From: Arsukibacterium perlucidum DSM 18276
GTDB lineage: Bacteria; Pseudomonadota; Gammaproteobacteria; Enterobacterales; Alteromonadaceae
Assembly: GCF_000382165.1 (NCBI RefSeq)
Contig: NZ_KB907703.1
Coordinates: 62,001-126,000 of the forward strand
DNA length: 64,000 bases
Direction of reading: 5' to 3'
Shown here: one piece after another, positions 1 to 9,018 of the stretch
Position numbering within the stretch: the first letter of the stretch is position 1
Layout of the letters: each line of letters opens with the position of its first letter
The notes under the pieces: model-generated
The model's input: the letters and a program-made list of their open reading frames with translations, nothing else
Told to the model about the DNA's origin: nothing
The model's database searches: none
Made by a program: the position numbers and the translations under genes

Positions 1-1046
1 ACTTTAACCCGGTCTTTTGCCTGTTCTTCAAACAGTGAAGCCGGTAATTCAGGTAATTGCTTAGGATCAACATTGTTACCAAAACGCTGCAACGCTTGCT
101 TACGCAGTACTTCAACTTCACCACCAATTAATGCTTGTGGAACTTCCACTTCATTGTTGGTCAGTAAGCCTTTGATTACCTGCTCTTTCACCTTACCTTT
201 GATGGTCTGCTTCAGCTCACGTTCCATGTTTTTACGCACTTCTGTTTTCAGGGCGTCAACGCTGGCTTCGGCCAGGCCAAACAAGGTTGCAAACTCATCA
301 TTTAATTCTGGCAGAACCTGCTCTTCAACAGTCTTTACTGTTACAGCAAAGCTGGCAGCTTTACCTTTCAGATTCTCAGCGTGGTATTCTTCCGGGAATG
401 TGACATCTACCGTTGCTTTCTGACCAGCTTTTTTACCAATTACGCCATCTTCAAAACCTGGGATCATCCGACCTGCGCCTAATTCCAGTTGGAAATCGCT
501 GGCTTTGCCGCCTTCAAACTCTTCACCATCAATTGAGCCAACAAAATCCATCGTTACCCGATCGCCAGCAGCTGCAGCACCTTTCTTCGCCTGCCATTTA
601 GCGTGTTGCTTACGCAAAGTTTCCAGCATTTTGGCCAGATCATCTTCGCTGATTTCAACTGTTGGCTTGTTTACTTCGATTTTATCCAGATTCGCTACCG
701 TTACTTCCGGATAAATCTCGAAGGTTGCTGCGAACTCTAAATCTTTACCTGCCGCTAACGCGCCTGGGGCAAAAGTTGGTGCACCAGCAGGTGTTAATTT
801 GTTTTCAATTACCGCTTCATAAAATGAGCGTTGCATTTGCTCTGATGCCACTTCCTGCAACACAGCCTGGCCGAAACGTTTCTGAATGATTGATACCGGC
901 GCTTTACCCGGACGGAAACCATCGATACGCTGACGCTTAGCCAGATCACGTAAACGGTTTTTAACTTCTGAATCAATTTTGTCAGCCGGTACAGTAATAG
1001 TTAAACGGCGCTCTAAACCCTGGGTGGTTTCCACAGAAACTTGCAT
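1..1046 (-). CDS. tig: Trigger factor (ribosome-associated chaperone), C-terminus cut by window edge
   Basis: Ribosome-bound chaperone and peptidyl-prolyl isomerase that meets nascent chains at the exit tunnel. The readable part is 348 codons from the ATG at 1046; family members are about 430 residues, so roughly 80 C-terminal residues lie outside the window. Visible order: N-terminal ribosome-binding domain with the signature GFRPGKAP near residue 45, then a FKBP-type PPIase domain (about 150-240, with [17 protein letters not shown]), then the start of the helical C-terminal domain. A purine-rich GAGGTAGC lies just upstream of the ATG. It is separated from proA by a terminator. Family identity is clear. 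Confidence 0.96.
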   Translation of the reverse strand, partial: MQVSVETTQGLERRLTITVPADKIDSEVKNRLRDLAKRQRIDGFRPGKAPVSIIQKRFGQAVLQEVASEQMQRSFYEAVIENKLTPAGAPTFAPGALAAGKDLEFAATFEIYPEVTVANLDKIEVNKPTVEISEDDLAKMLETLRKQHAKWQAKKGAAAAGDRVTMDFVGSIDGEEFEGGKASDFQLELGAGRMIPGFEDGVIGKKAGQKATVDVTFPEEYHAENLKGKAASFAVTVKTVEEQVLPELNDEFATLFGLAEASVDALKTEVRKNMERELKQTIKGKVKEQVIKGLLTNNEVEVPQALIGGEVEVLRKQALQRFGNNVDPKQLPELPASLFEEQAKDRVK

Positions 1047-1219
1047 CTTGCTACCTCGAAATCAAAATCAGGCGTCTGAAATACGCCGTGCTTGTATGGT
1101 CGGGACTCGAAAAACTTAAGCTGAACCTGACCTGTTATAAAATTGGACGCGGCATTATAGCGGGCTAAATCCCCATAGTCGAGCCTTTAGCCGTGCTTGT
1201 TTACACTGTTTATCTTGAC

Positions 1220-1262
1220 AAAAAATAAAAAACAGACTCAACCCGGTAAAGCTAAGTCTGTT
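1220..1262 (-). terminator. Rho-independent terminator downstream of proA
   Basis: An 8-bp perfect stem (1231-1238 with 1255-1262, AACAGACT/AGTCTGTT) with a 16-nt loop. On the minus strand it is followed by a T-rich tract (complement of 1220-1230). It lies 67 bp beyond the proA stop codon and insulates the tig promoter region. Confidence 0.75.
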
Positions 1263-1328
1263 CAATAAGTTAGCCAGCTATTCGCCTTCTGTTAACAGCA
1301 GGATTCAGCCGCTGTTGACAAAAAAACA

Positions 1329-2582
1329 TCAGTTGCGGATCTGACCGCTACCGGTAACTACATATTTCTCGGTAGTCAGAGCTTCCAACCCCATTGGGCC
1401 ATATGCATGCAGCTTACTGGTTGATATACCAATTTCTGCGCCCAACCCCAGTTCGCCACCGTCTGAAAAACGCGATGAGGTGTTATGCATTACAACGGCC
1501 GTATCTACGGTGCGGATAAAGCGCTCAGCATTGGCCTGATCGGCAGTACATATAACTTCAGTATGCTGGCTGCCAAACCGATCAATATGTTCAATGGCTC
1601 CATCCATATCCGCCACTAGCTTGATAGCAATTTCTGGCGCCAGATACTCCTGGCCAAATTCATCATCAGCAATTAGCGACGCGCCACTGAAGTAGCCAAT
1701 GCTTTGACTACAGGCATGCACTTTTACCTGATGCTCAGCCAGGGCTTTAGCTACCATCGGCAGAAAATCTGCAGCCTGGTGCTTATTGACCAACAAACCT
1801 TCCAGCGCATTACAGACTCCGGGTCGCTGCACCTTACCGTTTATCAGTAAATTAAGTGCCATGGTTAAATCGGCTGTCTGGTCAACATACAGATGGCAAA
1901 CCCCTTTAAAATGCTGAATAACCGGAATACGGCTATGTTCTGTAACAAAACGGATAAGCCCCTCACCACCACGCGGAATAACCAAATCAATAAACTGATC
2001 TTGCTTTAAAAGGGCAAGTAATAAATCCCGATCCGGGTCCGGTACTATAGTAATGACCTCTTCTGGCAAATTATGGTCACGCAAAGCCTGACGCATGGCA
2101 GCCGCTATTGCCAGACTGGTGTTAATAGCTTCCCGGCCACAGCGCAAAATTACTGCATTACCAGACTTAAAGCACAGCGCACCCGCGTCAGCAGTCACAT
2201 TAGGCCGTGCTTCATAAATCATGCAGATAACCCCTAGTGGGATCCGGGTTTTCGCAATATTAATGCCATTTGGGCGTTGTTCAATCTGTCGGGTTAAACC
2301 AACCGGATCCGGCAACTGAATAATTTGTTCAATGGCCTGTGCCATCGCTTCAATCCGCTCAGAATTCAGGGTAAGCCTGTCTATCATCGCCGGGCTGGTA
2401 CCATTGCTACCGGCCTGGGCAACTTCATCTTTATTTGCCGCAATAATAGCCCCAGTGGCTTCACGAATGCGGTTAGCAAAACTTTGCAGTACAAAGTTTT
2501 TTTGCTCTGTTGATAATACGGCAACAGCTTTGGCAGCTTTTGCTGCCTGGGCAGCCAGGGTGGCTGCAACATCAGAAATCAT
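1329..2582 (-). CDS. proA: Gamma-glutamyl phosphate reductase (glutamate-5-semialdehyde dehydrogenase)
   Basis: Second step of proline synthesis: NADPH-dependent reduction of gamma-glutamyl phosphate to glutamate-5-semialdehyde, cytosolic. The protein is 417 residues, the usual family length. The catalytic cysteine lies in RPGVCNALEG near residue 257, and the family signature GLGAEIGISTSKLHAYGPMG lies near the C-terminus. Its ATG sits inside an ATGA overlap with the proB stop (4 bp), so translation is probably coupled and the two enzymes can hand over the labile acyl phosphate. A terminator follows. Confidence 0.98.
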   Translation of the reverse strand: MISDVAATLAAQAAKAAKAVAVLSTEQKNFVLQSFANRIREATGAIIAANKDEVAQAGSNGTSPAMIDRLTLNSERIEAMAQAIEQIIQLPDPVGLTRQIEQRPNGINIAKTRIPLGVICMIYEARPNVTADAGALCFKSGNAVILRCGREAINTSLAIAAAMRQALRDHNLPEEVITIVPDPDRDLLLALLKQDQFIDLVIPRGGEGLIRFVTEHSRIPVIQHFKGVCHLYVDQTADLTMALNLLINGKVQRPGVCNALEGLLVNKHQAADFLPMVAKALAEHQVKVHACSQSIGYFSGASLIADDEFGQEYLAPEIAIKLVADMDGAIEHIDRFGSQHTEVICTADQANAERFIRTVDTAVVMHNTSSRFSDGGELGLGAEIGISTSKLHAYGPMGLEALTTEKYVVTGSGQIRN

Positions 2583-3700
2583 AATTTCTCCAATAACATC
2601 ATTTCACTACGGTGAATAACGGCGTCGCTGCCAGCAGGGCAATAACCCAGGCATTTGGGAATGTCCCGGCTTTGCTGCCCTTTAATCGAAAATAGCTCCG
2701 TAGCACTAAAACGGCTTACGCCTTTAGCAATGCGCCGCGTGCCTTTGGCACAGCGGATAATTACCGCATCGCCTGAATCAAACTCGCCTTTTATCTGCAC
2801 AATGCCACTGCTTAGCAATGAAGCACCATGTTGGCTTAGTGCCTCGATACAGCCGTCATCAACCCAAATTTCACCTTTAGCACGCAAAGTATGACGTACC
2901 CAATGTTTTTTAGCCGGTAACGGTTTGTGCTGGCCAAAAAATACTGTGCCAGGATTCTCACCCGCTAAAAGACACTCAAAAGTTTCAAGTTGATGGCCAT
3001 CGACAATAAGGGTATCAATACCCTGTGCTGTCGCCTTTTCAGCGGCTTCAACTTTAGTCCGCATACCACCGGTACCTACCGCTGACGCAGCGCCGCCGGC
3101 CAAGCTATAAATAGCCGCGTCAATCTTATTAACTTCCGGGATCAAAGTTGCCATCGGGTCTTTGCTTGGATCTGCGGTATACAGGCCTTTGACATCTGAA
3201 CAAATAATCAGCGCATCTGCATTGACCACAGTAGCGACCATAGCCGCCAGATTATCGTTGTCGCCAACTTTAAGCTCATCCGTCGCAATAGTATCGTTTT
3301 CGTTAACGATTGGCAGCACCTGATGGTCCAGCAGCCGTCTTAACGTGTTTTGAATATTGACGTGACGTACTCTGTCACTCAAATCGCCGTGTGTCAGTAA
3401 TACCTGAGCACAGGGAAAGTCGAAACAATTAGTCCAGAAATTCATCATCTGGTTTTGCCCCACCGCTGCCATCGCTCGTTTTAAGGCAATTGGCACCCGC
3501 TGGTGCGAAAAATTAAAGTGATGACGGCCTGCCGCTACACTACCAGAAGACACTAAGATAACTTCACGACCTTGTTGTCTGCATTGGTGGATAAATTCAG
3601 CGATTGGACGTAAGTACTGTTCGCTACATCCTTCGTTATCTGGCGCAATCAGGGCACTGCCCACCTTCAATACGACCCGACGCCAGCTTGGGTTTATCAT
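2579..3700 (-). CDS. proB: Glutamate 5-kinase with C-terminal PUA domain
   Basis: First committed step of proline synthesis: ATP-dependent phosphorylation of glutamate, normally feedback-inhibited by proline. The protein is 373 residues: amino-acid kinase domain (about 1-255; VLKVGSALI at the start, ILVSSGSVAAG, NENDTIATDEL, and GTGGMRTKVEAA) followed by a PUA domain (about 275-360). Length matches the two-domain form found in gammaproteobacteria. It is the first gene of proBA and overlaps proA by 4 bp. The 5' side is a 356-bp spacer up to the tRNA operon. Confidence 0.98.
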   Translation of the reverse strand: MINPSWRRVVLKVGSALIAPDNEGCSEQYLRPIAEFIHQCRQQGREVILVSSGSVAAGRHHFNFSHQRVPIALKRAMAAVGQNQMMNFWTNCFDFPCAQVLLTHGDLSDRVRHVNIQNTLRRLLDHQVLPIVNENDTIATDELKVGDNDNLAAMVATVVNADALIICSDVKGLYTADPSKDPMATLIPEVNKIDAAIYSLAGGAASAVGTGGMRTKVEAAEKATAQGIDTLIVDGHQLETFECLLAGENPGTVFFGQHKPLPAKKHWVRHTLRAKGEIWVDDGCIEALSQHGASLLSSGIVQIKGEFDSGDAVIIRCAKGTRRIAKGVSRFSATELFSIKGQQSRDIPKCLGYCPAGSDAVIHRSEMMLLEKL

Positions 3701-3713
3701 AACTCCTCCGTTA

Positions 3714-4056
3714 TTTTGACCGCCGGCAGTATAGCAAAAAGGCTACCCTGGCACCACCGCCGATCTGGACTCAGAGGCAGGCAAGCAAAGAAAATAAGCA
3801 TTAATATTCATTAATTTAGCATGAAACATATTAAGAGTAGCGGCAGAAACGGTTACTTTTCAACCAGTAAAACTGTAATTAAATTACAGTTTTAGCCTAT
3901 ATAGTTAAGGTTAAAACTCTGAAGGTTATGGATGCATAAAGCGCACTATTATAGATTTGATGAATACCTGGTATAACAGAGATAATATTATGAAATGAAT
4001 AAATTCAGGCAGAACAATACCCAAATAAGGTGCGTTTATTAAAGCTTTGGGGAGAA
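3714..4056. other. AT-rich spacer between proB and the tRNA operon, no gene seen
   Basis: No supported reading frame in either direction. It should hold the proBA promoter and the end of the leftward tRNA transcript. The one clear structure is a long perfect inverted repeat at 3868-3894 (listed separately). A weaker CCCCAAA/TTTGGG pairing just left of the last tRNA-like repeat (about 4019-4052) could also end the transcript. Confidence 0.6.
3868..3894. repeat. 13-bp perfect inverted repeat, possible terminator or operator
   Basis: TAAAACTGTAATT (3868-3880) and its exact reverse complement (3882-3894) flank a single central base. With a one-base centre the RNA hairpin would have to open a few pairs for its loop; the outer T-rich arms would then act like a U-tract. 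It lies between the end of the tRNA operon and proBA, both read leftwards. It could be a transcription terminator for the tRNA operon or a DNA-level palindromic operator for proB. Confidence 0.5.
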
Positions 4057-4141
4057 TGGTCGGTGATGCAGGATTTGAACCTGCGACCCGTGGGATTAAG
4101 AATACCCAAACCAAGTGCGCTAATTTTAACTTCAGGGAGAA
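4057..4141 (-). repeat. Truncated tRNA-Pro-like repeat, unit 1
   Basis: On the minus strand this 85-bp unit carries the 3' half of tRNA-Pro intact: variable loop, T arm GCAGG-TTCAAAT-CCTGC, 3' acceptor strand ATCACCG and encoded ACCA. It also keeps the 5' part of the anticodon arm (TAGCGCACTTGGTTTGGG). It lacks the 5' acceptor strand and D arm and has an insertion where the 3' anticodon stem should be. It differs from the next unit at a single base. It cannot fold as a whole tRNA. Confidence 0.85.
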
Positions 4142-4226
4142 TGGTCGGTGATGCAGGATTTGAACCTGCGACCCGTGGCATTAAGAATACCCAAACCAAG
4201 TGCGCTAATTTTAACTTCAGGGAGAA
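4142..4226 (-). repeat. Truncated tRNA-Pro-like repeat, unit 2
   Basis: Tandem copy of the preceding 85-bp unit (one substitution), lying directly downstream of the intact tRNA-Pro at 4227-4303 in the same transcript. It shares the insertion TATTCTTAAT between anticodon loop and variable region. That places it in a repeat lineage with the other two partial units rather than as an independent decay product. Confidence 0.85.
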
Positions 4227-4303
4227 TGGTCGGTGATGCAGGATTTGAACCTGCGACCCCTTGGACCCAAACCAAGTGCGCTACCAAGCTGCGCCAATCA
4301 CCG
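4227..4303 (-). tRNA. tRNA-Pro(TGG), copy 2
   Basis: 77 nt including encoded CCA. Acceptor CGGTGAT pairs perfectly with ATCACCG. D arm GGCGCAGCTTGGTAGCGC; anticodon stem CTTGG/CCAAG around TTTGGGT, giving anticodon TGG; T arm GCAGG/CCTGC. Sequence identical to the copy at 4618-4694. It is the last intact tRNA of a leftward Pro-Arg-His-Pro operon and is followed by two truncated copies of itself. Confidence 0.97.
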
Positions 4304-4325
4304 ACTATAAGAACTCAGGGAAAGA

Positions 4326-4402
4326 TGGGGTGGATGATGGGGTTCGAACCCACGACAACCGGAATCACAATCCGGGGCTCTACCAACTGAGCTACAACCA
4401 CC
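4326..4402 (-). tRNA. tRNA-His(GTG)
   Basis: 77 nt including the extra 5' G (position -1) opposite discriminator C73 and an encoded CCA, the hallmark of tRNA-His. Anticodon arm CCGGA-TTGTGAT-TCCGG gives anticodon GTG. T arm GTGGG/CCCAT closes with one G-T pair. The acceptor stem GTGGTTG/CATCCAC has a T-T mismatch at pair 5:68. Third tRNA of the operon. Confidence 0.96.
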
Positions 4403-4426
4403 ACTGAAACTGTCTTGCGCTTGTTA

Positions 4427-4503
<77 letters not shown>

Positions 4504-4536
4504 ACAATCGAACCCTTACCAAGCTATAAAACTAAT

Positions 4537-4617
4537 TGGTCGGTGATGCAGGATTTGAACCTGCGACCCATGGATTAAGAGTACCCAAACCACGTGTTTA
4601 CCTGACCTTTTTAAAAT
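4537..4617 (-). repeat. Truncated tRNA-Pro-like repeat, diverged unit
   Basis: 81-bp unit directly downstream of the first tRNA-Pro. It keeps the full 3' half (T arm, acceptor 3' strand, ACCA) and part of the anticodon arm, with the related insertion TACTCTTAAT. Downstream of that it diverges from units 1 and 2. The 5' acceptor strand and D arm are missing, so it is not a functional tRNA. Confidence 0.8.
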
Positions 4618-4694
4618 TGGTCGGTGATGCAGGATTTGAACCTGCGACCCCTTGGACCCAAACCAAGTGCGCTACCAAGCTGCGCCAATCACCG
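4618..4694 (-). tRNA. tRNA-Pro(TGG), copy 1
   Basis: 77 nt with encoded CCA, identical in sequence to the copy at 4227-4303: perfect seven-pair acceptor stem and anticodon TGG. It is the first gene of the leftward tRNA operon, about 30 bp from the -10 element of the promoter. Confidence 0.97.
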
Positions 4695-4723
4695 ACTTCG
4701 CTGCACTGCTGCAACGGGGCGGA

Positions 4724-4752
4724 ATATTAACGCTCGCCACCTAAGGCGTCAA
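4724..4752 (-). promoter_or_regulatory. Sigma-70 promoter of the tRNA operon with GC-rich discriminator
   Basis: On the minus strand: -35 TTGACG, 17-bp spacer, -10 TAATAT, then a GC-rich discriminator TCCGCCCCG. This arrangement is typical of stringently controlled stable-RNA promoters in gammaproteobacteria. The first tRNA begins about 30 bp downstream of the -10. Confidence 0.8.
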
Positions 4753-4881
4753 ACCTTTTTTTGCAAAATTCAACCGATTGCTGCTTATTTGAACCTTTAT
4801 TTGCTTTAGCAGCTCAGGATGGAGTTCTGGCGGCTGCTGTGCGAAAATAGCATCATCAAAACGTGACAGAGAATTTCCGGT

Positions 4882-5742
4882 ATGACAGCACAAATTATTG
4901 ACGGCAAAGCAGTAGCCCAGGCAACCAAAGATAAAGTCGCTGCCCAGGTAAGAGCCCGGGTCGCAGCAGGCAAAAGAGCGCCAGGTTTAGCCGTAGTGCT
5001 GGTAGGTGTTGATCCTGCCTCACAAGTGTATGTTGGCAGCAAACGTAAGGCTTGCGAAGAAGTAGGCTTTCACTCGGTATCCTATGACCTGCCCTCAGAT
5101 ACCACAGAGCAACAACTGGCTGATTTAATCGACAAGCTAAACAATGATAATACTGTAGACGGCATTCTGGTGCAGCTACCGTTGCCCGCCGGCTTAGATT
5201 CATCAGCCATTTTAGAGCGGATAGCGCCGCATAAAGACGTCGATGGTTTTCACCCATACAATATCGGTCGTTTAGCTCAGCGCATGCCAGCACTGCGTTC
5301 CTGCACCCCAAAAGGCATTATGACCCTACTGCAAAGCACCGGCGTGAATGTCAAAGGTATGGATGCTGTGGTAGTCGGTGCCTCTAACATTGTTGGCCGG
5401 CCCATGGCGCTTGAGCTGTTACTGGCCGGTTGCACCACCACCGTCTGTCATAAATTTACTAAAAACCTGGAAGCCCAGGTTCGCCGCGCTGATTTACTGG
5501 TAGTCGCCGTTGGCCGGCCGGAATTTATTCCCGGGGACTGGATAAAACCCGGCGCCCTTGTTATTGATGTTGGTATTAACCGGCTCGACAGTGGCAAGCT
5601 GGTGGGCGATGTCGAATACGGTACAGCAGTTAAGCATGCCCGCTATATTACACCGGTACCAGGCGGCGTTGGCCCGATGACCGTTGCAAGCTTAATCGAA
5701 AACACCCTGGAAGCCTGCGAGCTTTATCACGACAAGCACTAA
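4882..5742 (+). CDS. folD: Bifunctional methylenetetrahydrofolate dehydrogenase / methenyltetrahydrofolate cyclohydrolase
   Basis: Interconverts 5,10-methylene-THF and 10-formyl-THF in the cytosol, feeding purine and formyl-Met synthesis. 286 residues, full family length. Visible: substrate/catalytic motif [16 protein letters not shown] with Tyr50 and Lys54, signature [21 protein letters not shown], the nucleotide-binding [11 protein letters not shown], and the C-terminal [11 protein letters not shown]. It is transcribed away from the tRNA operon, whose promoter lies within its upstream region. A strong terminator follows, so it is monocistronic. Confidence 0.98.
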   Translation: MTAQIIDGKAVAQATKDKVAAQVRARVAAGKRAPGLAVVLVGVDPASQVYVGSKRKACEEVGFHSVSYDLPSDTTEQQLADLIDKLNNDNTVDGILVQLPLPAGLDSSAILERIAPHKDVDGFHPYNIGRLAQRMPALRSCTPKGIMTLLQSTGVNVKGMDAVVVGASNIVGRPMALELLLAGCTTTVCHKFTKNLEAQVRRADLLVVAVGRPEFIPGDWIKPGALVIDVGINRLDSGKLVGDVEYGTAVKHARYITPVPGGVGPMTVASLIENTLEACELYHDKH

Positions 5743-5747
5743 GCATT

Positions 5748-5778
5748 AAAAGGCAGCGACTACTTTCGCTGCCTTTTT
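5748..5778 (+). terminator. Rho-independent terminator of folD
   Basis: A 12-bp perfect stem (5748-5759 with 5766-5777, core GGCAGCGA/TCGCTGCC) with a 6-nt loop and a run of five T, starting 6 bp after the folD stop. Confidence 0.9.
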
Positions 5779-5990
5779 GAGCAAACCACATGATTTAATT
5801 ATATTGACTACATCGCGCGATTAGCCATATTCGTCGTTTACAACCTATCCTGATCGTCGCCGTATTAGGGCAAACACAACTGCCAAAAGATCACCTGAAA
5901 TAGTATTTCCAACAGTGCTGCTATACTAACTTTCTAACAACCAATAATAATGCCATACTAAAATCGTTTATGGCAGAAAGGCATTGCTTT

Positions 5991-6767
5991 ATGTTGGCAT
6001 CCGCCAAATTGACCGTATGGCTATTCTTTTGTATTACCCTGAACTCATGGGCTACCGCTCCAGAGCCACCTGTTACCTTATTGGTGGCATTAGGTGCAGA
6101 TAAACCGCCTTTTGTTATTTCAGACGCTCAGCATATATCCGGGCTTGAAGTTGATATTATTCAAGAAGCGATGTCCGCTTCAGGCTACCAACTTGAGTTT
6201 GTTGTCTTGCCGTTTCATCAATTGAACCGTGCTTTAATTAACTTTCCCGATTTGGATGTAGCGGCAGGCATTGGCAGTGAATTTTTAGCTGATCTGCATT
6301 ATGTAGATGAGTTCAGCTACTATGAGAATATCGCTGTCAGCAAGGCATCCAGAAAAGTGCAACTGGGATCTGTCAGTGATTTACGCCAGTATTCAGTTGT
6401 TTCATGGCAAGGAGCCAGTCAGCCAGAAACACCGCTCGGCCCGGTTTATCATCACTTATACGGCAAAGGGCAATATCCAAATCAAGGTTATCAGGAACTG
6501 AGTCAATACAACCAGAATGCCATGTTCTGGCTTAATCGTACCGATGTTATCGTGATAGACCGGGCTATTTTCAGCTGGTACCGTCGCTTGCTGTCCAATA
6601 CGTTTGATACCACCGCAGAGGTGCAGATCCATCCTTTATTCCCACAGCGTCAATACACCAAAGTTGCTTTTCGTGACCCTGAGTTAGCCAAAATCTTTGC
6701 GCAAGGTCTGCAGCAGCTCAAGTCCGGTGATCGCTACCAGCAACTATACCAGCAGTATTTAGACTAG
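5991..6767 (+). CDS. Periplasmic solute-binding protein, family 3 (amino-acid type), orphan
   Basis: Looks like the extracellular solute-binding family 3 fold: a signal peptide (about 1-23 from the chosen start, hydrophobic LTVWLFFCITL), then LVALGADKPPFVISD, GLEVDIIQEAM and DVAAGIGSE, which match the first lobe of amino-acid binding proteins, ending in LKSGDRYQQLYQQYLD. The start at 5991 is preferred over the in-frame ATG at 5970 because AGAAAGG lies 9 nt ahead of it and it leaves a clean signal peptide. No ABC transporter genes are adjacent, as is common for such proteins in Alteromonadales. Ligand unknown. Confidence 0.75.
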   Translation: MLASAKLTVWLFFCITLNSWATAPEPPVTLLVALGADKPPFVISDAQHISGLEVDIIQEAMSASGYQLEFVVLPFHQLNRALINFPDLDVAAGIGSEFLADLHYVDEFSYYENIAVSKASRKVQLGSVSDLRQYSVVSWQGASQPETPLGPVYHHLYGKGQYPNQGYQELSQYNQNAMFWLNRTDVIVIDRAIFSWYRRLLSNTFDTTAEVQIHPLFPQRQYTKVAFRDPELAKIFAQGLQQLKSGDRYQQLYQQYLD

Positions 6768-6833
6768 TGCGCAATCAGCAGGGTAGCAAGGTGTAGCTTC
6801 GGCATCGATCAACTGGCGGCTGGCGCTGGTCAT
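6759..6833 (-). pseudogene. Relic of an IS200/REP-associated-type transposase N-terminus
   Basis: A 24-codon minus-strand frame starts MTSASRQLIDAEATPCYP and then loses similarity. From memory this matches the start of Y1-type (REP-associated-like) transposases, whose N-termini read roughly M-x-R-x-x-Q-(I/L)-x-x-x-x-TP-(Y)-Y-H. The expected His and catalytic domain are absent: the frame runs into the 3' end of the solute-binding protein gene and stops. Probably a deletion remnant. Similarity is short, so the call is tentative. Confidence 0.4.
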
Positions 6834-6950
6834 GGGGCGCGCCGAGTCATCAACAAACCGCCCTCCAAGGCTTAATAAAGGATTGGCTAAACTTCAAAAA
6901 GATTTGGCTGTCCCAGGGTTTTGCTATCGAACGCGCGGTAATGCACTAAT

Positions 6951-6978
6951 AAAAAAACCGCCAACAGGCGGTTTTTTT
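6951..6978 (-). terminator. Bidirectional terminator, serving cysS
   Basis: Perfect 12-bp stem AAAAAAACCGCC/GGCGGTTTTTTT with the 4-nt loop AACA. It has a T-run on either strand. It lies 15 bp beyond the cysS stop and could also stop rightward transcription from the solute-binding gene. Confidence 0.9.
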
Positions 6979-6993
6979 CTCACGGTCATATAT

Positions 6994-8373
6994 TCAGCTT
7001 TTCCGCCAGCTGGTTACGCCGTTTTTATCTTCTACGATAATACCTTTGGCCGTTAACGCATCGCGGGCGGCGTCTGCTGCTGCCCAGTCTTTGTTAGCGC
7101 GGGCGGTGTTGCGCTGGGCAATTAATGTTTCTATTTCAGCCACATCATCCATTGACGCGCCTGATTGTAAGAACTGCTCAGCATCCCCCTGCAATAAGCC
7201 CAGCACACCTGCTAATAAGCTTAATATCCCGGCAAGCTCGGCAGCCTTAGCAGGTTCGGTTTCTTTAAAGCGGTTAACTTCGCGGGCCAGTTCAAACAAT
7301 ACCGGTAAGGCTTCCGGAGTATTGAAATCATCGTCCATCGCCGCTTTAAACCGGGCGATATAGGGGCTTTTTAAGTCAATGCTGTGGCTTGGGGTCACAT
7401 TACGCAGCGCAGTATACAAACGCCCCAGGGCCGCATGGGCCTGAGTTAAGTTCTCAGCCGAATAATTTAACTGGCTGCGATAATGGCTGGATAATAAAAA
7501 GTAGCGCACCGCTTCGGCGTTATATTCAGCCAGCACATCTTTAACGGTAAAAAAATTGCCTAAGGATTTAGACATTTTTTCTTTATCTACCTGTACCATA
7601 CCGGTGTGGATCCAGGTATTAACGTACTTATGGCCATGGGCACAAGTCGACTGGGCAATTTCGTTTTCATGATGCGGAAACTGTAAGTCAGAGCCGCCAC
7701 CGTGAATATCAAAATGCTGGCCTAAGTGTTTTTCGCTCATGGCCGAACATTCAATATGCCAGCCCGGCCGGCCGTTACCCCAGGGCGATTGCCAGTATGG
7801 CTCACCCGGCTTAGCGCCTTTCCATAATACGAAATCCAGCGGATCGTCTTTATTGTCGGCCACTTCTACCCGCGAGCCGGATTGCAGCATCTCAAGGTTT
7901 TGCTGGCTTAGCTCACCGTACGCATCGTATTTGCTGACGTCAAACAACACATCGCCGTCTGCCGCCACATAGGCATAGCCTTTGGCAATCAGAGTTTCAA
8001 TTAACGCAATAATTTCGGCCATATGGGTGGTAACCCGCGGCTCTATATCAGCGGGTAGTAGACCAAGGGCATTAAAGTCGGCATGCATCGCCTCGGTAAA
8101 GCGGGCCGTTAAGGCATCGCAACTTTCGTTATTTTCGGCAGCACGCTTAATAATTTTATCGTCAACATCAGTAATATTGCGCACATAGGTTACATCCAGA
8201 CCGCAAAACCGCAGATAACGGTTAATCACATCAAAAGCGACATAAGTACGGGCATGGCCGACGTGGCAATAATCGTAAATGGTGATACCACAAACATACA
8301 AACCCACTTTGCCAGGCTCAATCGGAGTAAACACTTCTTTTTTACGGCTTAAGGTATTGTAGATTTGTAACAT
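6994..8373 (-). CDS. cysS: Cysteinyl-tRNA synthetase
   Basis: Charges tRNA-Cys; class I synthetase, cytosolic. 459 residues from the ATG at 8373, close to the E. coli length of 461. The start is supported by TGAGGATACTC upstream and the canonical N-terminus [13 protein letters not shown]; a longer in-frame extension (to 8436) lacks family similarity. Visible: zinc ligand region [18 protein letters not shown] with the HIGH-class motif [21 protein letters not shown] (further zinc ligands), and KMSKS. It is divergent from ppiB across 141 bp, a conserved pairing in gammaproteobacteria. Confidence 0.98.
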   Translation of the reverse strand: MLQIYNTLSRKKEVFTPIEPGKVGLYVCGITIYDYCHVGHARTYVAFDVINRYLRFCGLDVTYVRNITDVDDKIIKRAAENNESCDALTARFTEAMHADFNALGLLPADIEPRVTTHMAEIIALIETLIAKGYAYVAADGDVLFDVSKYDAYGELSQQNLEMLQSGSRVEVADNKDDPLDFVLWKGAKPGEPYWQSPWGNGRPGWHIECSAMSEKHLGQHFDIHGGGSDLQFPHHENEIAQSTCAHGHKYVNTWIHTGMVQVDKEKMSKSLGNFFTVKDVLAEYNAEAVRYFLLSSHYRSQLNYSAENLTQAHAALGRLYTALRNVTPSHSIDLKSPYIARFKAAMDDDFNTPEALPVLFELAREVNRFKETEPAKAAELAGILSLLAGVLGLLQGDAEQFLQSGASMDDVAEIETLIAQRNTARANKDWAAADAARDALTAKGIIVEDKNGVTSWRKS

Positions 8374-8514
8374 GAGTATCCTCAGAGACGACGTTATAAC
8401 GGCATAATATTCAGCCCGATAGTGTACCACCGGCAAACAGTAGCCGCTATCCTTGCTTTATGAAATGCCGTAGCTGAGTTACAATGACGCCATTCAAACA
8501 GAGGACACTATTCA

Positions 8515-9009
8515 ATGATTAATTTACATACCAATTATGGCGTTATTACCCTTAACCTGTTTGCCGATAAAGCCCCGGTTACCGTGGAAAACTTTATCAG
8601 CTATGTCAAAGACGGTTTTTTTGATGGCACCATCTTTCACCGGGTAATTGATGGCTTTATGATCCAGGGCGGTGGTTTTACCCCGGATATGGATCAGAAA
8701 GAAACCAAAGCCGCCATTAAAAATGAAGCCAATAATGAAGTAGCCAACAGCAAAGGCACTATCGCGATGGCCCGTACCAATGACCCGCACTCTGCTACTT
8801 GCCAATTCTTTATTAATATTGCTGACAACAGCTTTTTAAACCACAGCGCTGAGTCAAGCCAGGGTTGGGGTTACTGTGTATTTGGTGAAGTGACGGGCGG
8901 TATGGACGTGGTAGATAAGATTCGCCAGGTGAAAACCGGTCGTTTTGCCGGCCACAGCGATGTGCCAGTTGAGCCGGTAGTGATTGAAAAAGCCGAGCTG
9001 CTTGCTTAA
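8515..9009 (+). CDS. ppiB: Peptidyl-prolyl cis-trans isomerase B (cyclophilin)
   Basis: Cytoplasmic cyclophilin; 164 residues, no signal peptide. Motifs: [15 protein letters not shown] (catalytic Arg and Phe/Met pocket), [16 protein letters not shown], and [22 protein letters not shown] upstream of the ATG is a good ribosome-binding site. It is followed after 9 bp by lpxH, the usual ppiB-lpxH operon order. Confidence 0.97.
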   Translation: MINLHTNYGVITLNLFADKAPVTVENFISYVKDGFFDGTIFHRVIDGFMIQGGGFTPDMDQKETKAAIKNEANNEVANSKGTIAMARTNDPHSATCQFFINIADNSFLNHSAESSQGWGYCVFGEVTGGMDVVDKIRQVKTGRFAGHSDVPVEPVVIEKAELLA

Positions 9010-9018
9010 GCGTTGTTG

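Noticed and set aside
4057-4226. 85-bp direct repeats as a CRISPR array
   Set aside because: The units are adjacent copies with no unique spacers and contain a tRNA half.
6832-7056. 74-codon rightward frame between the solute-binding gene and cysS
   Set aside because: It runs through a strong terminator hairpin and into antisense cysS; not a gene.
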